A DNA stretch of 20,271 nucleotides from Syntrophaceae bacterium (GTDB taxonomy: Bacteria > Desulfobacterota > Desulfomonilia > Desulfomonilales > Desulfomonilaceae): assembly GCA_014874425.1 (NCBI GenBank), contig JACWAG010000341.1:1-20271 (forward strand), written 5' to 3'. Within the stretch, counting starts at the first letter, position 1, and each line of letters starts with the position of its first letter. The notes under the pieces were generated by a model. It was not told where the DNA came from and ran no database searches. It saw only the letters and a program-made list of their open reading frames with translations. Positions 1-8,428 of this stretch are shown piece after piece. The position numbers were made by a program, and so were the translations under genes.

Positions 1-2103
1 AAAATGTCGGCGGAACGCCTCTCATACAACTATAAAACCAACACTTACACCGCTCGAGGTAATGTGACCTTGAGCCAGGGCAACACCAGGCTTCGTGCCG
101 ACAGTATTGTTTATGAAGCAAAGACAGGAGAACTATCTGCAACCGGTGGCGTAATAGTTCGAGCAGGTTCTGATGTAATTGAAGCTGAAAAAGTTACGAT
201 AAACCTTAAAGCTTCAACCGGCGTTATTTTTAACGGTAAACTTCTCCTGACACGTCAACATATCTATCTTGAAGGCAAAGAACTGGAGAAGAAGGGCTCT
301 TCGGATTACGTCGTTAAGGAAGGGAGTTTCACCACCTGCGACGGGGCCACTCCGGATTGGAAAATCACTGGAAAAGATCTGGATGTTACCCTTGAAGGGT
401 ACGGAACTCTAAAACATGGTTTTTTCTACATCAAGGACATCCCGGTATTTTATCTGCCATGGCTTATATACCCCGCCAAGCGCGAACGTCAGACAGGCTT
501 TCTAATGCCCTCTACAGCAAGCAGCTCTTTGAGGGGACTTGATTTTCGATTACCATTTTTTCTGAACATTTCTCCAAGCGTAGACGCCACAATTTCTCCC
601 AGGTTCTGTTCTAATCGCGCTTTTCAGACCGGGCTGGAATTTCGATACAATCCTAGTGACGATCTCAAAGGACGATTTTACGGTGAGTACACTTATGATT
701 GGAAGTACGGCCCACCTTCCGACCCGGTAAAGAACCTGTTTTACGTAGTATGGCGTCATGACCAGGATTTGTCAGGCGCAGCCCGTCTCAAGACAAATGT
801 TCAATGGGTTTCTGACAGAAATTATTTTGATACCTGGGGCGGTCGATTTGACAAGCGGCTTCGTGTGCGTTACATGGAATCCAATGCTGTCCTGTACCGC
901 CAGACAAACAGCTTTCTCCTGCAGGCTGAAGCTCGATACTTTGATAACCTCGATCTGCCCGACAACGCGAGAACAGTTCAGAATCTTCCAATACTTACAG
1001 CGACTCTTTTCGACAGGCAAGTCCCGTATACGCCATTCTATCTAAGTTCCAATCTGACTTACAATTATTTCCACGCCCCATTAATGAACGAAGCTTGGTC
1101 AGGGTCCCGACTGCAATGGGATACCCGGCTCACTCTACCGATTTCGTTTGGACGGTACCTAAAGTTTGATCCGTCTATGACATATTTTGCTCGAGGTTAC
1201 GCCGGTGATTATTATGAACATGACAAGAGCGTGAGTTCAGTCAATTCGTTTAGGGCTGATCTCTATCAGATCAATAGCGACGCATTCACCGATATTGACA
1301 AGATTTACGAAGGCTCATTATTTGGTTTTCAGAAAATAAAGCATACTATACGGCCCAGGGTAGCATGGACATACAGGCCTCTTCGAAGCCGCCAGACGTA
1401 CCCGTATTTTGACGAGAGTGATCGTATGGATGAGGTTAGCCTGCTTACCGCTGAAGTGCGGCAGTCATTGGTGGGACGTGTTTCTGAGGGTCAGTATTTA
1501 GATTTCGCGTCTTTAAGCCTGTCCCAGGGATACGACTTCCACAACACCAGGACAGCCGAAGACCCTTTAGGAGAGAGATCTCCACTTAAATCACACTGGA
1601 CAAACACTCAGGCTGAACTCTCCATAAGGCCCCATTCACTTCTGGATCTGAGAGCCCAGGCAGAGTATGATCCAGTCATGAACCGAGCGAGGAGTTATTC
1701 AGTAAATCTTGGAGTCATGGACCATCGAGGCGATACTATCCAAATTCTTCACCAGTTCGCTGAGGATGAACTCCGTGAAGATCTCAACCGTCAGACCAAC
1801 CTTAACTTGCAGGTGAAGGTCACATCGGCCATAGATTTTTTTCTTGAGAATCAGTATACGCATCAGTTCAACTTCGCGTATTTTACGAGCCTCGGCCTAA
1901 ATTACCACCCACAGTGCTGGAGTGTTCTGCTCCGATATTCTGAATCCCGTGAACAGGACCCAATTTCCCACCAGATTAGAGACGCTGACCAGACTGTTTT
2001 CCTAACTCTTTCATTGTATGGACTTGGACAGGTTTACCGATATTCTCGTGACTGGAGCGATATGTTCGGGGTGGCTTCAGATTCGACCGCTAATTGGTTC
2101 TGA
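1..2103 (+). CDS. lptD: LPS-assembly protein LptD (5'-truncated by window edge)
   Basis: LptD is the outer-membrane beta-barrel that, with LptE, inserts lipopolysaccharide into the outer leaflet. The visible 699 residues from the first ATG (base 4) begin with an OstA/LptA-like beta-jellyroll (about residues 1-100) and continue with the LptD barrel domain. No signal peptide is present, and the frame is open to base 1, so the ATG at 4 is almost certainly internal and the true start lies upstream. A Cys at residue 112 (TTCDG) and one at 638 (QCWSV) sit where the inter-domain disulfide of E. coli LptD joins jellyroll and barrel; only a single Cys is present at the C-terminal position, where E. 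coli has an adjacent pair. The chain ends in Phe (NWF), as expected of a BAM-recognised barrel. It is convergent with hppA. Family assignment is firm; the missing N-terminus cannot be judged. Confidence 0.95.
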   Translation, partial: KMSAERLSYNYKTNTYTARGNVTLSQGNTRLRADSIVYEAKTGELSATGGVIVRAGSDVIEAEKVTINLKASTGVIFNGKLLLTRQHIYLEGKELEKKGSSDYVVKEGSFTTCDGATPDWKITGKDLDVTLEGYGTLKHGFFYIKDIPVFYLPWLIYPAKRERQTGFLMPSTASSSLRGLDFRLPFFLNISPSVDATISPRFCSNRAFQTGLEFRYNPSDDLKGRFYGEYTYDWKYGPPSDPVKNLFYVVWRHDQDLSGAARLKTNVQWVSDRNYFDTWGGRFDKRLRVRYMESNAVLYRQTNSFLLQAEARYFDNLDLPDNARTVQNLPILTATLFDRQVPYTPFYLSSNLTYNYFHAPLMNEAWSGSRLQWDTRLTLPISFGRYLKFDPSMTYFARGYAGDYYEHDKSVSSVNSFRADLYQINSDAFTDIDKIYEGSLFGFQKIKHTIRPRVAWTYRPLRSRQTYPYFDESDRMDEVSLLTAEVRQSLVGRVSEGQYLDFASLSLSQGYDFHNTRTAEDPLGERSPLKSHWTNTQAELSIRPHSLLDLRAQAEYDPVMNRARSYSVNLGVMDHRGDTIQILHQFAEDELREDLNRQTNLNLQVKVTSAIDFFLENQYTHQFNFAYFTSLGLNYHPQCWSVLLRYSESREQDPISHQIRDADQTVFLTLSLYGLGQVYRYSRDWSDMFGVASDSTANWF

Positions 2104-2147
2104 ACCCAACTGCGCTGCAAGCATTTAAAGAGTGTTAAAAAATATGA

Positions 2148-2168
2148 TTCCGGGATGTATTCTCGGAA
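2148..2168. terminator. Hairpin between lptD and hppA, possible second terminator
   Basis: Eight base pairs (TTCCGGGA with TCTCGGAA, one G-T) enclose a five-base loop, 45 bases after the lptD stop. On the plus strand no T-run follows. On the minus strand one pair becomes A-C, but the stem is followed within a few bases by a T-rich stretch (positions 2143-2135), so it may back up the hppA terminator at 2189-2224. Confidence 0.4.
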
Positions 2169-2188
2169 CTTGAACAAGTCCGAAATAA

Positions 2189-2224
2189 AAACAGAGGCGC
2201 TCCTTTATGGAAACGCCCCTGTTT
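2189..2224 (-). terminator. Rho-independent terminator of hppA
   Basis: Read on the minus strand, ACAGGGGCG pairs with CGCCTCTGT (one G-U), flanked by two extra A-T pairs, with a 14-base loop, and it runs straight into TTTTATTT. It lies about 33 bases after the hppA stop. The T-run is only on the minus-strand side, so it mainly serves hppA. Confidence 0.8.
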
Positions 2225-2256
2225 GTTTCAAGTTCAGACTGAGTGATCAGTTGAAA

Positions 2257-4341
2257 CTATTTGACGATAAACGGAACCAGCAGCAAAGCCACCATGTTGA
2301 CGACCTTGATGACTGGGTTCAGGGCAGGGCCGGCTGTATCCTTGTAGGGGTCACCTACGGTATCACCGGTAACCGCTGCCTTATGAGCTTCTCCACCTTT
2401 GCCACCAAAGTACCCGTCTTCGATATACTTTTTGGCGTTATCCCAGGTAGCTCCACCAGTTGTCATGGCAATAGCCAGGAACAAACCGACAACGATGCTA
2501 CCGATAAGCATACCACCGAGGGCTTCCTTGCCGAGGATAAAAGCTACAACCAAAGGTATCACAACCGGCAGCAAGGATGGGATGACCATTTCTTTCTGCG
2601 CTGCGGCTGTAACGATGTCCACGCATTTGCCATATTCGGCTTTGACACCGGGAAGACCTTCTCTGAGGCCTTTAATTTCACGAAATTGTCTACGAACTTC
2701 TTCTACGATTGATCCCGCGGCCTTACCAACTGCAAGCATACAAAGGGCCGCAAAGAAATAAGGAATGATACCGCCGATTAGCAGACCAACGAGGATTTTG
2801 GGGTCGGACAGATCGAACGGTACTGCCTTGCCTGATAAGCCTTCTATGGCGCGTGTATACTCCGCGAAAAGAACTAGGGCGGCCAAGGCGGCTGAACCGA
2901 TCGCGTATCCTTTTGTAACGGCTTTTGTGGTATTACCAACGGCGTCAAGCGGGTCAGTTCTGTTACGAACTTCTTCCGACAATTCGGCCATTTCAGCGAT
3001 ACCACCGGCATTGTCCGTAATGGGCCCGTATGAGTCAATTGCGACGACTATACCAGTCATTGACAGCATAGAGACAACGACAACGGCGATTCCGTAAAGT
3101 CCAGTTCCGGTGCTCCCGGTGAAGCCACCGCCAATTGCGTATCCAATCATGATGGACGCTGCTAGAACTAGTACAGGGAGCACTGTTGAGATCATGCTGA
3201 TGGCAAGGCCGGCGATGATGTTGGTCCCATGACCTGTCGTTGAAGCCTTCGCCACATATTTAACCGGACCATACATACCGGTGAAGTATTCTGTGATGAC
3301 AACAATCAGACCGGTCAGCACCAGACCGATCACCGCCAAGAAAAATATACTTGTTGGCTGAATAATGTAGGCCGTGGCAAGCGGTTTACCCAATGGGAGA
3401 TACCCTGCTACAAAGTAGAATGCCACTGCGGCCAGAATACCAGCAACAGCCATACCTTTGTAAAGAGCGCCCATTATGTAGACGTCTTTTTCGTTTTGGG
3501 ACCTGTTAATCTTAACGAAGAATGTCCCGATGATCGATGCTATGATGGCCACACCACCTATGAGTAACGGCATAAAGAAGGCTGGGGTCGCCATACCGTA
3601 AATGGTGCTGCCAAGCAACATCGCCGCCACGATCGTAACGGTGTAAGTTTCATAAAGGTCGGCGGCCATACCGGCGCAGTCACCAACGTTGTCACCAACG
3701 TTGTCCGCGATAACACCCGCGTTGCGGGGATCGTCTTCCGGAAGGTCAGCTTCCACTTTGCCAATAAGGTCGGCGCCAACGTCCGCCGCTTTGGTATAAA
3801 TACCACCACCCACACGGGCGAACACGCTCATGAGTGAACTTCCAAAGCCTAAGCCGACTAGCGCTGTAAAGATTTTGTGGGCATCAGGATCATGCCCCCT
3901 CGCAAGCATGTAGAAACCCGAAACGCCCAGGAGAGCCAGGCCGGTCACGACGATACCAGTCACAGAGCCACCCTTGAACGCCACATCCATGGCGTCTGCA
4001 AGGCTCTTGCTGGCGGCGGCGGCCACACGCACGTTTGCGTTGACGGAAACTTTCATCCCGAGGAAACCAGCAAGACCTGAACCAATCAAACCGACCAAGA
4101 AGCCGATTGCCGGCATTGTCCCGAGGGCAACCAAGAGGATAACAAATAAAATAGCCGCGATAATAGCCACAACCTTATACTGACGAGTAAGGTAAGCCAT
4201 TGCGCCTTCAGCGACATAGCTGGATATTTCCTGCATTCGCTCATTACCCGCGTCCTGCTTAAAGACCCAACCCGCAGTTATTAGGCTATAGGCCACTCCC
4301 GCGCCCCCACATAATAGGGCGACATAAACAACCCAGTCCAT
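2257..4341 (-). CDS. hppA: Membrane-bound proton-translocating pyrophosphatase (K+-independent type)
   Basis: This integral membrane enzyme hydrolyses pyrophosphate and pumps H+ across the cytoplasmic membrane, recovering energy from biosynthetic PPi. The 694 residues and about 16 hydrophobic helices fit the family. The catalytic segments are visible: DVGADLIGKVE (187-197), an Asp-rich stretch at 213-231 (DNVGDNVGDCAGMAADLYE), and a C-terminal segment with WDNAKKYIEDG and GDTVGDPYKDTAGP. The determinant of K+ dependence reads GNTTKA with Lys at 473; in characterised enzymes Lys here marks the K+-independent class and Ala the K+-dependent class. H+ rather than Na+ as the coupling ion follows from that class. 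The start is supported by a perfect AAGGAGGT six bases upstream (4348-4355). It stands alone as a transcription unit with its own terminator. Confidence 0.97.
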   Translation of the reverse strand: MDWVVYVALLCGGAGVAYSLITAGWVFKQDAGNERMQEISSYVAEGAMAYLTRQYKVVAIIAAILFVILLVALGTMPAIGFLVGLIGSGLAGFLGMKVSVNANVRVAAAASKSLADAMDVAFKGGSVTGIVVTGLALLGVSGFYMLARGHDPDAHKIFTALVGLGFGSSLMSVFARVGGGIYTKAADVGADLIGKVEADLPEDDPRNAGVIADNVGDNVGDCAGMAADLYETYTVTIVAAMLLGSTIYGMATPAFFMPLLIGGVAIIASIIGTFFVKINRSQNEKDVYIMGALYKGMAVAGILAAVAFYFVAGYLPLGKPLATAYIIQPTSIFFLAVIGLVLTGLIVVITEYFTGMYGPVKYVAKASTTGHGTNIIAGLAISMISTVLPVLVLAASIMIGYAIGGGFTGSTGTGLYGIAVVVVSMLSMTGIVVAIDSYGPITDNAGGIAEMAELSEEVRNRTDPLDAVGNTTKAVTKGYAIGSAALAALVLFAEYTRAIEGLSGKAVPFDLSDPKILVGLLIGGIIPYFFAALCMLAVGKAAGSIVEEVRRQFREIKGLREGLPGVKAEYGKCVDIVTAAAQKEMVIPSLLPVVIPLVVAFILGKEALGGMLIGSIVVGLFLAIAMTTGGATWDNAKKYIEDGYFGGKGGEAHKAAVTGDTVGDPYKDTAGPALNPVIKVVNMVALLLVPFIVK

Positions 4342-4347
4342 CCACCT

Positions 4348-4355
4348 ACCTCCTT
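4348..4355 (-). promoter_or_regulatory. Perfect Shine-Dalgarno of hppA
   Basis: Minus-strand AAGGAGGT, fully complementary to the anti-SD sequence, ends six bases before the ATG at 4341. It fixes the hppA start and predicts strong translation. Confidence 0.9.
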
Positions 4356-4406
4356 AGAATGATTAGCGAACACTTTATAATGGAAAATACTAGTGTATTG
4401 TTGAAC

Positions 4407-4432
4407 ATTATATAGATTTGAGTTTATGTCAA
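4407..4432 (-). promoter_or_regulatory. Candidate hppA promoter with odd spacing
   Basis: On the minus strand a perfect TTGACA (4432-4427) is followed after 14 bases by a perfect TATAAT (4412-4407), about 65 bases upstream of the hppA ATG. The hexamers match the sigma-70 consensus, but the spacer is three bases shorter than optimal, so activity may be low or need an activator. An inverted repeat AATAC-TAGT-GTATT (4386-4399) lies just downstream, where a repressor could act. Confidence 0.4.
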
Positions 4433-4513
4433 GGACAAAAGAGCATTTTGATAGCGCACAAATTCATAGCTCTGCCCCCAAAAGTTCATTATTCGGAACA
4501 GCTATAGCGATGC

Positions 4514-5206
4514 CTATTTGCCGATGGCGACGATGAGCAAAGGGGTGACCCCAGTTGGGATTTTCATAGCGGCGGACACTTGCGCTTCGTTAAAGGCTCC
4601 TACTGTACCCAATCTAAGACCAAGCGCCTCTGCCTGAAGATAAAGGTTTTGGTTTGATGCCCCTGATTCCATGTAGACATATTGTATTCCGCGGTTCCCG
4701 TATTTGGCCGTTGTCTTGCTGAACGCCGCAGCGATCACGACAATAACCGGAGCGCCGGCCAGCCATAATTGTGACAGGGCAGCCTGAGCTAGGGCCATTC
4801 TAGAGTCTTCTTCAGAAATAGGGACCAAGCTGTTACTCGTAGAATTATAATTGTAGACCCCTGCTGGTAATCCCTTCACCGTTCCACTACCTGTTAGTAG
4901 AAATATTTCGAGCGGGTATATTCCACCAGCCGACGGCAAGGTCTTCAATGTCGCCCCGCTGATTGCGTCAACAGGCAAAGCGCCGTTAGCCGCCCAGAGT
5001 AGTTGGGAAACCTGTTCGACGGTTAGAGGCGTCGTGGTAAAATGTCGAACAGATTTTTTGTTGAGCATACCGGCTTCGACAGACAGTTTCCCTTTGAGAA
5101 CAGGCTTGGGGAGTTTGATATCATTTGACGAAAAAGCAGCTTCCTGGAATAACAGGCCCCACGCAAGGGTAATCGAGCAAAACGCCAGAGATTTTATGAG
5201 CTTCAT
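4514..5206 (-). CDS. Exported SagB-type nitroreductase-family protein
   Basis: A flavin (FMN) oxidoreductase of the nitroreductase fold, SagB/ThcOx branch, 230 residues. Residues 1-26 look like a Sec signal peptide (MKLIKSLAF, hydrophobic core, AAFS), so the enzyme should sit outside the cytoplasm. SagB-like landmarks follow in order: KSVRHF (51-56, the flavin phosphate-binding region), LTVEQVSQLLWAANG (61-75), PSAGGIYPLE (91-100), GVYNY (116-120), KYGNRGIQYVYME (168-180), QNLYLQAEALGL (187-198). The common EAGH motif reads ESGA here, so a usual His is absent. No cyclodehydratase, protease or small precursor peptide is nearby, so a role in thiazole/oxazole peptide maturation is not supported; the substrate is unknown. 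No clear Shine-Dalgarno precedes the ATG, but the signal peptide begins right there. The family call is good; any specific reaction would be a guess. Confidence 0.85.
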   Translation of the reverse strand: MKLIKSLAFCSITLAWGLLFQEAAFSSNDIKLPKPVLKGKLSVEAGMLNKKSVRHFTTTPLTVEQVSQLLWAANGALPVDAISGATLKTLPSAGGIYPLEIFLLTGSGTVKGLPAGVYNYNSTSNSLVPISEEDSRMALAQAALSQLWLAGAPVIVVIAAAFSKTTAKYGNRGIQYVYMESGASNQNLYLQAEALGLRLGTVGAFNEAQVSAAMKIPTGVTPLLIVAIGK

Positions 5207-5332
5207 GGATTTTATTTATCTCGCATTGTTTGTCAGGTATTCAACAATTATCCTATTCGATCTGGAAACACAACATGCGCTGTGTTAGATTTAGTATTTG
5301 AATAAATTTTACACTCGGAAAAGGAATCATAA

Positions 5333-5746
5333 ATGCAAAAAACCCTTTCAATAATCAAACCTGACGGAGTAGCCAAGAAATTGATCGGTGAAGTGGTCTC
5401 CGTGTTCGAGTCTACTGGTTTCCGGGTAGCGGCCATGAAGATGAAATGGCTCAGTAAGTCTGAGGCTGAAGGATTCTATTATGTGCATAGAGAAAGGCCC
5501 TTTTTCCAAGAGTTGATCGAATTCATGACGTCTGGCCCCTTAATCTTAATGGTGTTGGAGGGCGAAGACGTCATAAAGCGAAATCGCGAACTAATGGGAG
5601 CGACGGACCCAGCGGAAGCCGCTGCGGGAACAATAAGGGCTCGGTGGGCTCACAGTAAACAAAACAATATTGTCCACGGCTCTGATTCAGAAGAAAGCGC
5701 GAAATTTGAGATCGGGCATTTCTTCAGCGGCATAGAGATATTTTGA
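5333..5746 (+). CDS. ndk: Nucleoside diphosphate kinase
   Basis: Transfers the gamma-phosphate of ATP to other (d)NDPs through a phosphohistidine and so balances the nucleotide pools in the cytoplasm. The 137-residue length is typical. The N-terminal TLSIIKPDGV with Lys9, the NRELMGATDP segment (84-93) and the active-site NIVHGSDS (112-119, phosphorylated His115) are all present. An AAAGGA lies shortly before the ATG, supporting the start. Its TGA overlaps the next gene by four bases (TTGA, 5743-5746), which suggests translational coupling to rlmN. It opens the plus-strand cluster that runs to purE. Confidence 0.97.
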   Translation: MQKTLSIIKPDGVAKKLIGEVVSVFESTGFRVAAMKMKWLSKSEAEGFYYVHRERPFFQELIEFMTSGPLILMVLEGEDVIKRNRELMGATDPAEAAAGTIRARWAHSKQNNIVHGSDSEESAKFEIGHFFSGIEIF

Positions 5747-6807
5747 CGGAAACAACCCATAATTTAGGAATAGAAAACCGTGTGGACCTATTGGGGCTAA
5801 CTCTCGAAGAAACGCAGACATTCTTTCATTCCATGGGTCAGGAGAAATACAGGGCGGCCCAGGTCATGAGATGGATCTACCAGGGGCTCTCGGTTTCTTT
5901 CGACCCCATGACCAACCTTTCCAAAGAGCTTCGGGAAAAACTTACGGCTACGGCGCGAATTGGAAGGCTCACCACGCTCCAGGTCTTCAAATCAGAAGAT
6001 GGTGTCAAGAAATTCCTGTTTGGGCTTGATGATGGATCCAGAATTGAATCTGTTTATATTCCAACTCAAGATCATGACACTCTGTGTATCTCAACTCAAG
6101 TAGGCTGCGCTATGGGTTGCAGGATCTGTCGCACTGGTAAAATGGGGTTCACACGTAACCTGACCGCTGGAGAAATAGTAGGGCAACTGCTGGAGGTTCG
6201 GCGTCAGATACTTGATTCAGCGGTCAGAAATGTTGTTCTTATGGGAATGGGGGAACCACTGGCAAACCTTAGCAATACCGTCCGAGCCATAAAGATAATG
6301 ACGAATCCTAATGGACCACAGATTTCGTGGAGACACCTCACGGTGTCAACTTCGGGTCTCGTCCCCCAAATGATTGAACTAGGTCATAGCGTTCGAGTAA
6401 AGTTGGCTGTCAGTCTCAACGCGGCAAGTGATGAGGTCCGCAGTCTAATCATGCCAATAAATCATAAATATCCCCTGGATGAGTTGATAGCGGCTATGAC
6501 AAATTTTCCCCTGCCGAAACGTGATCGAATAACTATAGAATATGTGCTGATAAAGGGACTTAACGACTCAGACTCTGACGCAAGAATGCTGGTAAAACTC
6601 CTGAACCCGGTCCGAGCCAAAGTGAATCTCATCCCTTTCAATGAAGAGTTATCCACAGAATTCAAGACTCCTTTACCGGCAAGAGTGGCGGCCTTCCAAG
6701 ATATACTGATGTCAAAGTCTTTAATTGCGATAATCAGGAAATCGAGGGGCCGTGATATCCTCGCGGCATGCGGCTTACTGGCGTCTGAAAACAGGAGTGA
6801 TTGTTGA
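5743..6807 (+). CDS. rlmN: 23S rRNA/tRNA adenine-C2 methyltransferase RlmN
   Basis: A radical-SAM enzyme that methylates C2 of A2503 in 23S rRNA and A37 of some tRNAs. In the 354-residue chain, Cys122, Cys126 and Cys129 (GCAMGCRIC) bind the 4Fe-4S cluster. Cys114 (LCIS) and Cys343 (AACGLL) are the two family cysteines, the latter corresponding to the methyl-carrying residue (E. coli Cys355). GFTRNLTAGEIVGQ and MGMGEPL (SAM binding) also match. The start is not certain: TTG at 5743 overlaps the ndk stop and gives full length, while GTG at 5782 (before DLLGLTLEE) has an AGGA 12 bases upstream and would also retain the domain. The 3' end overlaps the next gene. Confidence 0.95.
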   Translation: MTETTHNLGIENRVDLLGLTLEETQTFFHSMGQEKYRAAQVMRWIYQGLSVSFDPMTNLSKELREKLTATARIGRLTTLQVFKSEDGVKKFLFGLDDGSRIESVYIPTQDHDTLCISTQVGCAMGCRICRTGKMGFTRNLTAGEIVGQLLEVRRQILDSAVRNVVLMGMGEPLANLSNTVRAIKIMTNPNGPQISWRHLTVSTSGLVPQMIELGHSVRVKLAVSLNAASDEVRSLIMPINHKYPLDELIAAMTNFPLPKRDRITIEYVLIKGLNDSDSDARMLVKLLNPVRAKVNLIPFNEELSTEFKTPLPARVAAFQDILMSKSLIAIIRKSRGRDILAACGLLASENRSDC

Positions 6808-8396
6808 ATGAATACATTGAGCGTCTGATGCGCGCTCTGTCTAATCCATCAGCCTACCCTCATCATCCGGATTCTGTCCAGGTAGTTCAAACCCATATCT
6901 CGATTGTATTTCTGTCCGGCGCTTACGTTTACAAGGTCAAAAAGCCTTTGTCGCTTGGGTTTCTGGATTTCACAACCCTTGATAAGCGAAAGTTCTTCTG
7001 TCATCAGGAGGTAGAACTTAATTCGCGCTTTTCCAGGGATATTTATATGGGAGTAACGCCGATCTATGAATCCGCCTCTGGTGTTATTAATCTCAGTGGA
7101 GATGGTCAAGAGATTGATTACGCCGTGTTAATGAAAATCATCCCTGAAGACAAAATTTTACGAAATGCGCTTGCTCTAAATCTTGTTGATGAACCGATCA
7201 TAGATAAGGTCGCCGCTGCAATACGGGCCTATCATTCGCAGGCTACCGGAGGCCCCCAAATATCGGTCTTTGGAACCCCCGAAGTAATAGCTCAGAATGT
7301 CAGGGAGAATTTTTATCAGACTGAAGACTTTGTTGGGAAAACTATTTCATCCGAAACATTTGAATTTGTAAAACGCCAATCACTCAGTTTCATGGAAAAA
7401 AATCGCGGGGCCCTGGAACAAAGGGTAAAAGATGGAAACATTCGGGATTGTCATGGGGATCTGCATTTGGATCATGTGGTCCTTTTCGATCAGATTATGC
7501 TGGTCGATTGTATCGAGTTTAATGACAGGTTCAGATATTCGGATTGTCTATCGGACATTGCCTTCCTGCTCATGGATTTGGACTTTTCGGGATACCCGGC
7601 GTTTTCAAATCGTGTACTCGGGCAATACCTGTTAGGATGCTCTGACGACAAGGTTCATGATCTATTACGTTTTTACAAGGTTTATCGAGCCTATGTACGG
7701 GGCAAGGTCCAGAGCTTCACATTGAATGAACCCGAGATTGACACAAAGGAAAGGATGAGGGCAGCTTCAATCGCATCCAACTACTTTAAACTGGCTCGCG
7801 CCTACTTCGAGCCGCCCCCAGGACCGACATTAGTGATCATGTGTGGCCTAATGGGCTCGGGTAAAAGTTTTTTAGCGTCAAAACTTGCAATGAGACTCGG
7901 GGTTGGGCCAATACGCTCCGATGTTGTAAGAAAAGAATCTTTCAGTTTGGCCCATTCGGAACATCGGCTTGACAACTATGGAGAGGGGATCTATACACGC
8001 GCATCGTCTGAAAGAATTTATCAGATGATGTTTGACGAAGCGACTGTACGACTAAAAAGGCGTGAAAACGTGATAATCGACGCTTCTTTTGGGCGACAAG
8101 TCAATCGAATGGCTGCTGTAAATTTGGCCAAAGAGCATAATGCGCGGTTCTTTCTTATTCATTGTGACGCGCCGGATGATATCATTCATTCAAGGCTTGA
8201 AGTAAGAATTAAACAGACCAAAGACCCATCGGATGGGCGATGGGAGCTTTTTGAACAGCAGAAATCCGATTTTGAGATCGTTGATTTGGAAGAAAAATAC
8301 GGGTATGTGAAATACGTTCCAGATATTGACATTAGTGATTTCCTAACCAGAATAACGAGACAAATCTCGTTCGGCATCGAGATCGCCCAAATCTAG
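6801..8396 (+). CDS. Two-domain kinase: aminoglycoside-phosphotransferase-like plus P-loop kinase
   Basis: A fused protein of 531 residues resembling COG2187 (aminoglycoside phosphotransferase-like) joined to COG0645 (P-loop predicted kinase). The N-terminal half carries a protein-kinase-like catalytic core: VYKVKKPLSLGFLDF (43-57), CHGDLHLDHV (217-226, catalytic loop Asp220) and DCIEFND (236-242, metal-binding Asp/Glu). The C-terminal half has a Walker A GLMGSGKS (349-356), RSDVVRKE (372-379) and IIDASF (425-430, Walker-B-like). The substrate is unknown; the fold does not by itself mean drug resistance. TTG at 6801 or 6804 follows an AGGAG (6793-6797), and 6804 has the better spacing (six bases). 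The gene overlaps the rlmN stop, so the two are probably co-translated. Family call is confident, function is not. Confidence 0.88.
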   Translation: MLNEYIERLMRALSNPSAYPHHPDSVQVVQTHISIVFLSGAYVYKVKKPLSLGFLDFTTLDKRKFFCHQEVELNSRFSRDIYMGVTPIYESASGVINLSGDGQEIDYAVLMKIIPEDKILRNALALNLVDEPIIDKVAAAIRAYHSQATGGPQISVFGTPEVIAQNVRENFYQTEDFVGKTISSETFEFVKRQSLSFMEKNRGALEQRVKDGNIRDCHGDLHLDHVVLFDQIMLVDCIEFNDRFRYSDCLSDIAFLLMDLDFSGYPAFSNRVLGQYLLGCSDDKVHDLLRFYKVYRAYVRGKVQSFTLNEPEIDTKERMRAASIASNYFKLARAYFEPPPGPTLVIMCGLMGSGKSFLASKLAMRLGVGPIRSDVVRKESFSLAHSEHRLDNYGEGIYTRASSERIYQMMFDEATVRLKRRENVIIDASFGRQVNRMAAVNLAKEHNARFFLIHCDAPDDIIHSRLEVRIKQTKDPSDGRWELFEQQKSDFEIVDLEEKYGYVKYVPDIDISDFLTRITRQISFGIEIAQI

Positions 8397-8428
8397 CTGT
8401 CTTTACGTCACGGTTCCTAAATAATTTT

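Noticed and set aside
2155..2712. 185-codon plus-strand frame
   Set aside because: It lies almost wholly antisense to hppA, whose protein has all family motifs; the translation has no family resemblance and begins in the terminator region.
4514..5206. Part of a thiazole/oxazole peptide biosynthesis cluster
   Set aside because: No cyclodehydratase, precursor peptide, protease or exporter gene is nearby, and the protein has a signal peptide.
6801..8396. Antibiotic-resistance aminoglycoside phosphotransferase
   Set aside because: Only the fold is shared; the fused P-loop kinase domain and housekeeping neighbours point to an unknown metabolic or RNA-linked role, and no resistance context is present.
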